A DNA stretch of 64,000 nt from assembly GCF_001612785.1 (NCBI RefSeq), contig NZ_BDBC01000007.1:62001-126000 (forward strand), in the 5' to 3' direction. Every line of letters begins with the position of its first letter. Position 1 is the stretch's first letter. This DNA is from Nocardia beijingensis NBRC 16342 (GTDB taxonomy: Bacteria; Actinomycetota; Actinomycetes; Mycobacteriales; Mycobacteriaceae). A program made the translations under genes and the position numbers. The notes beneath the pieces were generated by a model. It was not told where the DNA came from. It made no database searches and worked only from the letters and a program-made list of their open reading frames with translations. Below, piece after piece: positions 1 through 7,466 of this stretch.

Positions 1-1457
1 TCCCCGTAATACAGCTGTTCCCTGGTCAGGCACATGGCGTGCGCGTTGTTGTTCAGCACGACGAAGGTGACCGGCAAGGCGTGCTCGATCGCGGTGTGCA
101 ACTCCATGCCGTGCATATAGAAGGAGCCGTCCCCGGCGATGACCACCGTCCGCCGGACGCCGCCGGTTCGGGCGTGCCGGGCGAACGCGGACCCGATGCC
201 CGCGCCGAAGGCGTATCCCATCCCGCCCATGCCGAGGGCCACCACGAACCGCCCGTCGCGCGGCACCCGGAGGTGGTGCACCACCGAGGCGCCGGTGTTG
301 CCCGCGTCGGCGAACACGTCGGTGCCCTCCGGCAACGCGGCGTCGATCGTCTCGACCACTTCCTGGTACCGCAGACCGGGACCGGAGGACTCGGGCACCC
401 GCAGCGAAGTCAGCGGTTGCGCCGCGCGCACGCGTTCGGCTCCGGTGGTGCCGTCGTCCAGTTCGCCGGCCAGTTCGGCGAGCGTTCGGGACAGATCGGT
501 GCTGGTCGCGTGGATGGCGGGCAGGTAAGGCGGCGCCAAGCCGATGCTCGCGACCGTTCGGTCGGCGAGCGCGCTCTCCGAGCCCGCGCGGGCGGTGACC
601 GGCAATCGAGTGCCGACCAGCAGGCACAGCGCCGAGGAGCGGATGGCCGCCGCCAGTTCCGGGTGACCCATGGTGCCCGCGACGCCGCAGAAGGCCGGAT
701 CGGCGTTGTCGTAGACGTCCTTGGCGTCCGGCGTGACGCCCACGGCGGCGTCCAGGGCGGTGGCCAGGCGGGCCAGTTCGGCGCGCGCGTCGTCGCGCGC
801 GACCTGATCACCGGCGATGATCACGATCTTCCCGATGTGCCTGGCCGTCGTGAGCGCGTCGCGCACGCGAGCGAGCCCGGCCTGGTCGGATCGATGCGCC
901 CTAGGGGCCGGACAGAGCGGCGCGATCGGGCCCGCGTCGGCCTGCTGCACGTCTTTGGGCAGCAAAAGCACCGCCGGACCGCCACGACGGGCGGCCAGCA
1001 CCGCTCTGTCCAGCCGATCTGCCAGGTCGGCCGCGGTTTCCACCCGTGCGCAATAGGTGCTGACCGCGCCGAAGAGGCGGACCGCGTCGATGGCTCCCGC
1101 GCGCCCGCTGGTGTCCTGGAAGGCGCCGTTGCCCTCCAGCGTGGTCGGGGGCTGCCCGACCAGGGCGAGTACCGGCACCCGCGAGGCGAACGATTCGGCG
1201 AGCCCGGCGACGAGGTTCATCGCGCCGCCGCCGGAGGTCGCGGCGACCACGCCGAGCCCGCCCGTGCCGCGGGCGTACCCGTCGGCCATGGTGGCCGCCG
1301 AGAACTCGTGTTTCGCGACCACCCCGGTGATCCGGTCCCGCGCGTCGAAGATCGCGTCGTAGAGGTCTTCGATATTGGCGCCGTCCACTCCGAAGATGTG
1401 GCGCACGCCCAGTGCCGAAACCGTTCGCACCAGATGGTCCACGACCCGAGTCCGCAT
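1..1457 (-). CDS. Thiamine pyrophosphate-dependent enzyme, acetolactate synthase-like (3' end outside window)
   Basis: The frame runs from an ATG at 1457 off the left edge, giving at least 485 residues without a stop. The N-terminal TPP domain has the catalytic glutamate near residue 51 in KHEFSAATMADGYARG. A central domain follows, then the C-terminal TPP-binding motif beginning GDGSFYMHGMELHTA and closing with NNNAHAMC, the GDG-to-NN signature. A ribosome binding site (AAAGGAG) precedes the ATG. The family covers acetolactate synthases and 2-oxoacid decarboxylases; no neighbour in the window suggests branched-chain synthesis, so the substrate is unknown. It is divergent from the EXLDI gene and shares a 137-bp control region with it. 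Family is sure, exact reaction is not. Confidence 0.85.
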   Translation of the reverse strand, partial: MRTRVVDHLVRTVSALGVRHIFGVDGANIEDLYDAIFDARDRITGVVAKHEFSAATMADGYARGTGGLGVVAATSGGGAMNLVAGLAESFASRVPVLALVGQPPTTLEGNGAFQDTSGRAGAIDAVRLFGAVSTYCARVETAADLADRLDRAVLAARRGGPAVLLLPKDVQQADAGPIAPLCPAPRAHRSDQAGLARVRDALTTARHIGKIVIIAGDQVARDDARAELARLATALDAAVGVTPDAKDVYDNADPAFCGVAGTMGHPELAAAIRSSALCLLVGTRLPVTARAGSESALADRTVASIGLAPPYLPAIHATSTDLSRTLAELAGELDDGTTGAERVRAAQPLTSLRVPESSGPGLRYQEVVETIDAALPEGTDVFADAGNTGASVVHHLRVPRDGRFVVALGMGGMGYAFGAGIGSAFARHARTGGVRRTVVIAGDGSFYMHGMELHTAIEHALPVTFVVLNNNAHAMCLTREQLYYG

Positions 1458-1563
1458 CGGCACTCCTTTCCGCTGACGAGACTTCGACTGCGTACACGAG
1501 TGATACGGGCGCGGCCGCCGATCGGTTCAACGGCGGCTCAGAAGAGACGATGACCGATCTTGC

Positions 1564-1586
1564 ATGTACGTATACATCTACGTATA
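1564..1586. promoter_or_regulatory. Inverted and direct repeat, probable operator upstream of the EXLDI gene
   Basis: ATGTA-CGTA-TACAT at 1564-1577 is an inverted repeat with perfect 5-bp arms. The octamer TACGTATA occurs at 1567-1574 and again at 1579-1586, 12 bp apart, about one helical turn. The element ends 8 bp before the ATG at 1595. It is strikingly AT-rich for this DNA. An ATGT/ACAT dyad recalls PadR- or TetR-type sites. The binding protein is not identified in the window. Confidence 0.5.
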
Positions 1587-1594
1587 GTTGGGTC

Positions 1595-2125
1595 ATGCCC
1601 AACAAGACGATCTACGTTGCCGATGACGACCTCCCGCTGTTCCAGCGCGCGCAGGAGTTGGTCGGTGGCAATCTCTCGGGGGCGGTGGTCACGGCGCTGC
1701 GCCGGTTCATCGAACTCGAGGAGGGCCGGCTGGAGGGCTATGACGAGATCGTGCTCAAGGTCGGTCGCGACGGTGTGCGACAGGTCCGCTTCTCCGGCAC
1801 TCTGCTCGGGGAGTGGCACGAGGTAAACGATACGCGGATCGAGCACGTCCAGGTCTATCGCAGCCGTAAGGGCAAATTCGTGATGCACGCCCAGTATTCG
1901 AATTGGGACGAATATCCCGCCGAGGTGGGTACGAACTGGCTCAAGGACTGGCGGGACCCGAAGAGCTGGCGTCGCTTGCTCGGCGTCGGGCAGCAGGACT
2001 GGGGTGACTTCCACTTCGTCGTGGTGGATTCGCTCGACGAGTTGAAGGGCCGACTGCCCGACAAGCTCTACCGGCGACTGGTCGACGTGGCCGAAGGGCC
2101 GAAGATCGAGGATCTGGACATCTAG
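1595..2125 (+). CDS. EXLDI family protein
   Basis: This is a 176-residue protein starting MPNKTIYVADDDLPLFQRAQ and ending in E-D-L-D-I, the C-terminal ExLDI signature that names the family. The first 50 residues (ALFQ-type helix, then GGNLSGAVVTALRRFIELEE) resemble a ribbon-helix-helix DNA-binding segment. The rest is soluble and rich in aromatic residues (WDEYPAEVGTNWLKDW). I chose the ATG at 1595 because conserved sequence begins there and the operator-like repeats lie just upstream. An in-frame upstream extension to 1412 would run through the control region. The gene precedes a DrrAB-type exporter by 116 bp, an association I recall for this family, which suggests the protein regulates or accompanies the exporter. 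Molecular function is unknown. Confidence 0.8.
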   Translation: MPNKTIYVADDDLPLFQRAQELVGGNLSGAVVTALRRFIELEEGRLEGYDEIVLKVGRDGVRQVRFSGTLLGEWHEVNDTRIEHVQVYRSRKGKFVMHAQYSNWDEYPAEVGTNWLKDWRDPKSWRRLLGVGQQDWGDFHFVVVDSLDELKGRLPDKLYRRLVDVAEGPKIEDLDI

Positions 2126-2241
2126 CCGCCGCATCCGCCAGCACGAACGAATCGACCGGCACCGCGCCCCAGTAGGGGAGCGGTGTGGATAAAACATGCT
2201 CACATGCGCATAGTGGAATTAATTTCAGAAAGGAAGAGCCC

Positions 2242-3213
2242 ATGGTGAACGGCCATCGCGCGCCCGCCGTCTCGGTGCACGGCCTGCGGAAATCTTTCGG
2301 CGAGCAAGTAGTGCTCGACGGGATAGACCTCACCGTCCCGGAGGGCACGGTCTTCTCCCTGCTCGGGCCGAACGGCGCGGGCAAGACCACCACCGTGCAG
2401 ATCCTCACCACCCTGATCCGCCCGGACGCGGGCGAGATCCGGGTCGGAGGCCACGATCTCGCCGCCGAGCGCAAGCAGGTGCGCGCGCGGATCGGCGTCA
2501 CCGGGCAGTTCTCTGCCGTCGACGAATTGCTCACCGGCCGGGAGAACCTGCTGCTGATGGGCGACCTGCACCACCTCTCGCGCCGGGACAACCGCAGGCT
2601 GGCGGCGGATCTGCTGGAGCGCTTCGACCTGGTCGATGCGGCGGACAAGACGGTGTCCACCTACTCCGGCGGCATGACCAGGCGCCTCGATCTGGCCATG
2701 ACGCTGGTCGGCGATCCGCGCATCATCTTCCTCGACGAGCCGACCACCGGGCTAGACCCGCGCAGCAGGCGGGCGATCTGGGACATCATCCGCGGGCTGG
2801 TCGACGATTACCGCGTCACGGTCTTCCTCACCACCCAGTACCTGGAGGAAGCCGACCAACTCGCCGACCGCATCGCCGTGCTCGACCGCGGCAAGCTCGT
2901 CGCCGAGGGCACCGCGCCGGAGTTGAAGCGGCTGGTGCCCGGCGGCCACATCCGCCTGGAATTCGCCGATCGAGCCGCCCTGACCGCCGCGGCCGATGCG
3001 CTCGGCGCCGTGGCCCCGCCGCAGGACGACGAGGAGAACCTCACCCTCGCGGTGCCCAGCGACGGCGGCGTGAAATCGCTGCGCGCCGTGCTCGACCGGC
3101 TCGACTACGAGCGGATCGAGGTCGAGGGTCTCGCCGTGCACACCCCCAACCTCGACGACGTCTTCCTCACCCTCACCGGCCACGCCCCGACCGAAAAGGA
3201 ACCCGTGCGATGA
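2242..3213 (+). CDS. Daunorubicin-resistance-type ABC transporter ATP-binding protein (DrrA family)
   Basis: A 323-residue ATPase. Walker A is GPNGAGKTT at residues 42-50, the ABC signature YSGGM at 141-145 and Walker B IIFLDEP from about 161, followed by TTGLD. The switch region reads TTQYLEEADQLAD, as in DrrA proteins, and about 90 C-terminal residues form the DrrA-type regulatory extension. ATG at 2242 is preceded by AAAGGAAG; an upstream GTG-type extension to 2185 has no such site. The stop overlaps the start of the permease gene (ATGA), so the two are coupled. It should energise export of a hydrophobic drug or lipid; the substrate cannot be read from the sequence. Confidence 0.93.
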   Translation: MVNGHRAPAVSVHGLRKSFGEQVVLDGIDLTVPEGTVFSLLGPNGAGKTTTVQILTTLIRPDAGEIRVGGHDLAAERKQVRARIGVTGQFSAVDELLTGRENLLLMGDLHHLSRRDNRRLAADLLERFDLVDAADKTVSTYSGGMTRRLDLAMTLVGDPRIIFLDEPTTGLDPRSRRAIWDIIRGLVDDYRVTVFLTTQYLEEADQLADRIAVLDRGKLVAEGTAPELKRLVPGGHIRLEFADRAALTAAADALGAVAPPQDDEENLTLAVPSDGGVKSLRAVLDRLDYERIEVEGLAVHTPNLDDVFLTLTGHAPTEKEPVR

Positions 3214-3977
3214 GCATGTCCTACGCCCTCGCCGATTCGGCGACCATGCTGCGGCGCAATCTCGTGCGCGCCAAGCGTTATCCGAGCATGACCTTCGGCG
3301 TCATCGTGATGCCGACGGTGCTGCTGCTGGTGTTCAACTTCGTCTTCGGCGGCGCGCTGGAGAAGTCCTCCGGCGGAAACTACATCGACTATCTCGCCCC
3401 GGGCATGCTGCTGATGATTCCGGCGTACATGACGGTCTCGGTCGCGGTGTCGGTCGCCACCGACACGACGAAGGGCATCGTGAACCGGTTCCGCACCATG
3501 GACATCGCGCAGTCGGCCATGCTGACCGGTCACGTGGTCGGCGCGCTGATCCAGGCGCTGATCGGCATCGCCGCGATGACGGGCGTCGCACTGCTCATCG
3601 GTTTCCGCCCGAACGCGAACCCGGTCGAGTGGCTCGCCGTGTTCGCGTTGCTCGCGGCGGTGATGTTCGCGCTCACCTGGCTTTCGGTGGCGCTCGGCCT
3701 GCTCGCGCCGAACCCCGAAAGCGCGAGCAACTCGCCCTTTCCGCTGGTGATGCTGCCGTTCCTCGGCAGCGGCTTGGTCGCCACCGACACCATGCCCGCC
3801 GGGTTGCGTCAGTTCGCCGAGTACCAGCCCTTCACGCCGTTCACCGAGACCATCCGCGGCCTGTTGATGGGCACCGAGATCGGTGACAACGGGATCATCT
3901 CGCTCGCCTGGTGTGTCGGGCTCGCCGCGGTCGGCTACCTGTGGTCGTCGTCGATCTTCCGGCGGCAGACGCGCTGA
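3210..3977 (+). CDS. ABC-2 type permease (DrrB family)
   Basis: A 255-residue integral membrane protein with about six hydrophobic segments. The first is TFGVIVMPTVLLLVFNFVFG near residue 30 and the last WCVGLAAVGYLWSSSIF at the C terminus. It has the ABC-2 arrangement of a cytoplasmic N terminus and a loop with the coupling-helix sequence NRFRTMDIAQSAML. It starts at an ATG overlapping the ATPase stop by 4 bp, with AAAGGAA upstream. It forms the membrane half of the exporter with the ATPase before it. A strong hairpin follows the stop at 3995-4029. Confidence 0.92.
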   Translation: MSMSYALADSATMLRRNLVRAKRYPSMTFGVIVMPTVLLLVFNFVFGGALEKSSGGNYIDYLAPGMLLMIPAYMTVSVAVSVATDTTKGIVNRFRTMDIAQSAMLTGHVVGALIQALIGIAAMTGVALLIGFRPNANPVEWLAVFALLAAVMFALTWLSVALGLLAPNPESASNSPFPLVMLPFLGSGLVATDTMPAGLRQFAEYQPFTPFTETIRGLLMGTEIGDNGIISLAWCVGLAAVGYLWSSSIFRRQTR

Positions 3978-3994
3978 ACCGGTCGCAAGCGCAG

Positions 3995-4029
3995 ACGATC
4001 CCTCGCAGGCAGTGGCTGCGGGGGATCGT
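3995..4029. terminator. Bidirectional hairpin terminator between convergent genes
   Basis: Arms at 3995-4008 and 4016-4029 pair over 14 bp with a single G-T mismatch around a 7-nt loop. It lies between the ends of the permease gene and the anti-sigma gene on the other strand. The T-run is short, as is usual for high-GC actinobacteria. Confidence 0.7.
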
Positions 4030-4036
4030 TCATTGC

Positions 4037-4792
4037 TCAGACCGTGCCGGTGAGCACAACCTTCCCGGTATTCGCCGCGCGGATCTCGACCGAGCGGACC
4101 TGGTCGGGCTTGCCGTCGATGGTCTGGTCGACGGTCAGCTCGGTGCCGGGGCCTGCCGGCCACTGGCCGAGCTGTTCTTGCCTGCCGTTGACGCGGGTGA
4201 CGTACAGCACGAGATTCGGGCTGTAGGGCAATGGCTCGCCCGGAGGATAGCTGCATGTCATCACGAGTCGCGTCTGGTCACCCGCCGCGATCAGCTTGAA
4301 GTTCGCGGAGACCGGCGTCGGCTCCACCGGCGTCATCTGGCGTTCGGCGAAAGCCTGCTCGCTGGTGCCCGGCGCCGGCGCGTTGTGGTTTCCGGCCACC
4401 GTGACGGCGATCGGAACCGCGATCGCCACCGCGGCCGCGGCAGAGGCCAGCGCGACGCCGACCGACGTCCAGCCGCTGCGCCTGCGGCGGCGCTCGGCCG
4501 CGTCGGCCAGCCGCGTGGGCGGCGGCGGAAGCTCGGGCATGGGTGGCGGCGGAAGCTCGGGCATGGGTGGCGGCGGCGGCACGGCTTGCGCGGGCGGTTC
4601 GATCATCGAGGTCGCCACGTCGGCGTCCACGAGGGCGAGCATGCCGGGCAAGCCCGCCAGTTCGGCCACGGCCGCGCGGCAGTCGAGACAGCTCGAGAGG
4701 TGGCTCTCGTACTGCAAGCGCTCGTCGCGGGTGAGCGAGCCGAGCACGTACGGGGCGTCCCACGTGCTGAAATCGTCGGTGATGTCCGTCAC
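4037..4792 (-). CDS. Anti-sigma factor with zinc-binding ZAS motif (RslA-like)
   Basis: A 251-residue protein starting at a GTG that overlaps the sigma factor stop by 4 bp. The N-terminal domain holds the ZAS motif H-x3-C-x2-C as HLSSCLDC (His31, Cys35, Cys38). A proline-rich linker with a repeated PPPPMPEL unit follows (a 24-bp repeat near 4520-4570), then one transmembrane helix at about residues 125-145 (SVGVALASAAAAVAIAVPIA) and an extracytoplasmic domain. This is the layout of a redox- or envelope-responsive anti-sigma factor that holds its sigma partner at the membrane. The cognate sigma is the overlapping upstream gene. The M. tuberculosis SigL/RslA pair is the closest I recall. Confidence 0.85.
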   Translation of the reverse strand: MTDITDDFSTWDAPYVLGSLTRDERLQYESHLSSCLDCRAAVAELAGLPGMLALVDADVATSMIEPPAQAVPPPPPMPELPPPPMPELPPPPTRLADAAERRRRRSGWTSVGVALASAAAAVAIAVPIAVTVAGNHNAPAPGTSEQAFAERQMTPVEPTPVSANFKLIAAGDQTRLVMTCSYPPGEPLPYSPNLVLYVTRVNGRQEQLGQWPAGPGTELTVDQTIDGKPDQVRSVEIRAANTGKVVLTGTV

Positions 4793-5325
4793 TGGTTTGT
4801 CACCCCCATCTCCTGTAGTGCCAGGCGCAATGCGCGCATGCCGTAGTGCATCCGGGACTTCACCGTGCCCGCCGGGACGTCCAATTCCTCGGCGATCTGG
4901 TGGGTCGACAGCCCCCGGTAGTAAGCCCGCACGATCACCTCGCGATGATCGGCGCTGAGTCTGCCGAGCGCGTCGGCGACCAGCCACCCGTCCAGCGCGC
5001 GGTCGGACTGGTCCGGGGCGGCCTGTTCGGGCGGGTTGTCGGTGCGGAACTCGCGCCTGCTGCGGGCGCTGCGATGCTCATCCACGGCCAGATTGCGCGC
5101 CACGGTGAACAACCACGCCCGCGCCGACATGGTGGACTGATCCAGGACATTCGGTCGTTGCCAGGCCCGCAGCAATGTTTCCTGCACGATGTCCTCTGCC
5201 CGCCCCGGATCCCGAACCAGGCCGAGCGTGTACCGCCACAGGGGTGTGGCGTGTTCGCGATAGAGCGCCCGCATCAATTCGGATTGATCGTCGGGCCGGC
5301 CCGTCTCGCCGCGTGTCTTGGGCAC
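4789..5325 (-). CDS. ECF sigma-70 family RNA polymerase sigma factor (SigL-like)
   Basis: A 178-residue ECF sigma. Region 2 contains MRALYREHATPLWRYTLGLV and the core-binding stretch GRAEDIVQETLLRAWQRP; region 4 has LSADHREVIVRAYYRG and the helix-turn-helix STHQIAEELDVPAGTVKSRM. I prefer the GTG at 5325, preceded by GGAGAGG at 9 nt, over an in-frame GTG at 5385. The longer form would add a low-complexity tail and would overlap a possible promoter at 5374-5404. Its stop overlaps the anti-sigma start, the usual arrangement for a sigma and its inhibitor. It likely activates its own operon and envelope-stress targets. Confidence 0.9.
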   Translation of the reverse strand: MPKTRGETGRPDDQSELMRALYREHATPLWRYTLGLVRDPGRAEDIVQETLLRAWQRPNVLDQSTMSARAWLFTVARNLAVDEHRSARSRREFRTDNPPEQAAPDQSDRALDGWLVADALGRLSADHREVIVRAYYRGLSTHQIAEELDVPAGTVKSRMHYGMRALRLALQEMGVTNQ

Positions 5326-5373
5326 AACTGGATACCTCTCCGCTCGAGTTGCGGGGTCGGTCGGTAGGCGCAG

Positions 5374-5404
5374 CCGACGAGTCACCCATGCTCTTGCCGG
5401 TTCA
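5374..5404 (-). promoter_or_regulatory. Possible ECF-type promoter for the sigma/anti-sigma operon
   Basis: On the minus strand TGAACC (5404-5399) matches the SigL-type -35 box, and CGTCGG (5379-5374) resembles the -10 box. The spacer is 19 nt, longer than the 15-18 expected, so this is tentative. It lies upstream of the preferred sigma start and would fit autoregulation. Confidence 0.3.
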
Positions 5405-5457
5405 GTTGTCGTGTCTCATGTCGTGTCTCCTTCGGTCCCTTCGAGGAGTACACGGTC

Positions 5458-6102
5458 TCAGTTGCGTTCGAGTTCAATCGGATGTGTAGCGAGCAGGGAC
5501 AGCGGGAGCGGCTGGCGGCGCAGCACATGCGCCCACAGGTCGGGGCGGCCAGTGCTGATCGGGTCGGACGGCAGGGCCGACACCACGATCCAGTCGTCGT
5601 TCTCCAGCTCGCCCTCCAGTTGGCCGAAGGTCCAGCCCGCGTAACCCGCGAAGATCCGGATACCCTCGACCAGCGGGCCGACCCGCTCCGGATCGGCGTC
5701 CAGGTCGACCAGGACGACGCGTCCGTCGATGCGGCGCAGCCCGGGGACACCGTCGATCCGCGCGCCCACCCGCACCGTGCCCAGGCACAGCGCGGCGTCC
5801 CGCTTCACCGGGCCGCCGATGAACAGCGTGCGTGGGGCCGCGACCGCGTCCGTCCAGCGCGGCAGCACCTCGTGCACGGCCGTGTCGCTCGGGCGGTTCA
5901 GCACGACGCCGAGACTGCCCGCCTCGTTGTGCTCGATGATGTAGACGACGGTGCGCCGGAAGGTCGGCTCGACCAGCTCGGTGGCCGACACCAGCAGCGT
6001 CCCGGCACGAACCACCTGCTCGCCGTGCCGGAACTCGCGTCGCCTGCGGTCGCCGTGCCCGCCGCGGGTCTTCCGATCGTCCGGGTCTTCTGCGCGTGCC
6101 AC
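5458..6102 (-). CDS. YqgE/AlgH family protein (UPF0301)
   Basis: A 214-residue protein with the full UPF0301 core: RAGTLLVSATELVEPTFRRT from residue 32, then EHNEAGSLGVVLNRPS, FIGGPVKRDAALCLG, GYAGWTFGQLEGELE and a C terminus RRQPLPLSLLATHP. The M. tuberculosis relative Rv0038 is about the same length and has a similar charged N-terminal leader, which is why I place the start at the GTG at 6102. A longer frame to 6447 would run into the control region of the divergent gene. Soluble; biochemical role unknown. It is divergent from the acyltransferase with 138 bp between. Confidence 0.88.
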   Translation of the reverse strand: MARAEDPDDRKTRGGHGDRRRREFRHGEQVVRAGTLLVSATELVEPTFRRTVVYIIEHNEAGSLGVVLNRPSDTAVHEVLPRWTDAVAAPRTLFIGGPVKRDAALCLGTVRVGARIDGVPGLRRIDGRVVLVDLDADPERVGPLVEGIRIFAGYAGWTFGQLEGELENDDWIVVSALPSDPISTGRPDLWAHVLRRQPLPLSLLATHPIELERN

Positions 6103-6240
6103 TCCGACATCATCGCAGCTGTTCGCCCACAATGCGCCTTCTGCGGCCGACTTCTGCCTTCCGGATTTGCCGGAGGGGTCGCGGGCGGGGTGCAGGACAT
6201 CACGTTGCGCCGCCGCCGCCACCTCGTAGAGTTCCACGTC

Positions 6241-7002
6241 ATGGAACCGCCCGAGGTGCGCCTCGAGAACAACGACACCGTGTACGACTTCTACCGCGAC
6301 CATCGTCAGAACCGCTTGAAGGCCTGGGGGGCCTACGCCATTCTCGGCCGCCGCTACCATCCGCGCGTCACCTACGCCGACGGCGCGCGGGAAGCGCTGC
6401 GCGCGGTGATCAGGCAGAACCGGCCGCTGCTGATCGCGATCAACCATCTGTCCGAGAACGACCCCTACACCGTGGCCGCGGCGGCGTGGCGCAGCGGGCT
6501 ACGGCGGGTGATCGGCCGGGTGCGGGTGCTGGCCAAGGACGAACTGTTCGCCGACCCCGATCAGCGGCGCAAGATCGACATGATGGGCGGCATCCCGGTG
6601 TTCCGCGGCAAGGACCACGGCATCCGCGCGGTGAACGCCGCGGGCCAGCGCATGATGGACGTCTGCGCGGAGCGGATGGCCCGTGGCGACGGCATCGCGG
6701 TCTTTCCCGAGGGCACCTGCAACGATGTGGACCCGACTCGCGTGCAGGCGGTGGGCAGCGGCATCGGGCACATCGCGTTCCGGGCGATGAAACTCGGCGC
6801 CGAGCCCGCGCTGGTGTCCATGGCGCTGAGCTACGGACCGCGCGCGGACCCGACGGTGCCGCCGACGAAGGAGGAGGCCAAGGGGGCCAGCTTCTACTTC
6901 AATGTCCCGGTGCTCGAGCTGCCGCCCCGCCCCGGCGACATCGCCAAGCTGGTGCGCGCCGATCTACAGCAGGCGCTGGACGGAGCCGTCGCGGCCTACT
7001 GA
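6241..7002 (+). CDS. Lysophospholipid acyltransferase family protein (PlsC-like)
   Basis: A 253-residue acyltransferase starting MEPPEVRLENNDTVYDFY. The catalytic H-x4-D motif is NHLSEND near residues 66-72, and the glycerophosphate-binding motif is FPEGTCND near residue 156. GGIPVFRGKDHG between them is the third conserved block. These mark transfer of an acyl chain to a lysophospholipid or similar acceptor at the membrane. No strong hydrophobic segment is present, so it is probably peripheral. Its stop overlaps the end of the convergent GNAT gene by 7 bp. Confidence 0.85.
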   Translation: MEPPEVRLENNDTVYDFYRDHRQNRLKAWGAYAILGRRYHPRVTYADGAREALRAVIRQNRPLLIAINHLSENDPYTVAAAAWRSGLRRVIGRVRVLAKDELFADPDQRRKIDMMGGIPVFRGKDHGIRAVNAAGQRMMDVCAERMARGDGIAVFPEGTCNDVDPTRVQAVGSGIGHIAFRAMKLGAEPALVSMALSYGPRADPTVPPTKEEAKGASFYFNVPVLELPPRPGDIAKLVRADLQQALDGAVAAY

Positions 7003-7307
7003 GGCAGGTTCAGCCGGTCGCGCGCCCAGTGCGGCACCATCACCAGATATTCGGGGCGGGTCTCGATGAAGTGGTGGACACTCCGGCACATGGGCAGCGC
7101 GCCGAGCTTGTCGTCGCGGGTGCTGTCGAGGGCGGTCTCGATCAGCAGCCGCGCATAGCCCTGCCCCTCGTAGCGGGGGTAGATCTCGGTGTGCACGAAC
7201 GCCCGCTCGGAGGCCGTGTCCTGGTATTCGGCGTAGCCGGCGATCGCACCGTCGACGTAGATCTCGAAGCGTTCCAGTGCGGTGTTGTTGCTGACCTCGG
7301 TCGACAT
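6996..7307 (-). CDS. Small GNAT-family N-acetyltransferase (YjdJ type)
   Basis: A 103-residue protein of the short GNAT class (GCN5-related domain of the PF14542 kind). It contains ERFEIYVDGAIAGYAEYQ, FVHTEIYPRYEGQGYARLL (the acetyl-CoA loop as Y-E-G-Q-G-Y-A) and CRSVHHFIETRPEY near the C terminus. The size is normal for this mini-family. Substrate unknown. It stands alone, convergent with the acyltransferase gene. Confidence 0.85.
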   Translation of the reverse strand: MSTEVSNNTALERFEIYVDGAIAGYAEYQDTASERAFVHTEIYPRYEGQGYARLLIETALDSTRDDKLGALPMCRSVHHFIETRPEYLVMVPHWARDRLNLPQ

Positions 7308-7466
7308 GGCTCGACGCTACTCTGTGCGCCGGTGTCCCGGTAAATCACACTCCCGGCCGGGCGGAATCCCGCCATCGACTTGTCTGTCCCGGCGGGCCTG
7401 CGCAGAATGCTCTTGGTCGGGTCCGTCGTCGCGCGCGAGCGGGCAGGCTCGGGGAGGTACCGGAAC

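Noticed and set aside
4520..4570. Two-copy 24-bp repeat in the anti-sigma gene
   Set aside because: Proline-rich linkers commonly contain such short duplications; kept only as a remark in the gene entry.
5482..6240. Plus-strand open frame extending the acyltransferase upstream by about 250 codons
   Set aside because: It lies antisense to the YqgE-family gene, which has clear family motifs; acyltransferase similarity starts only at 6241.
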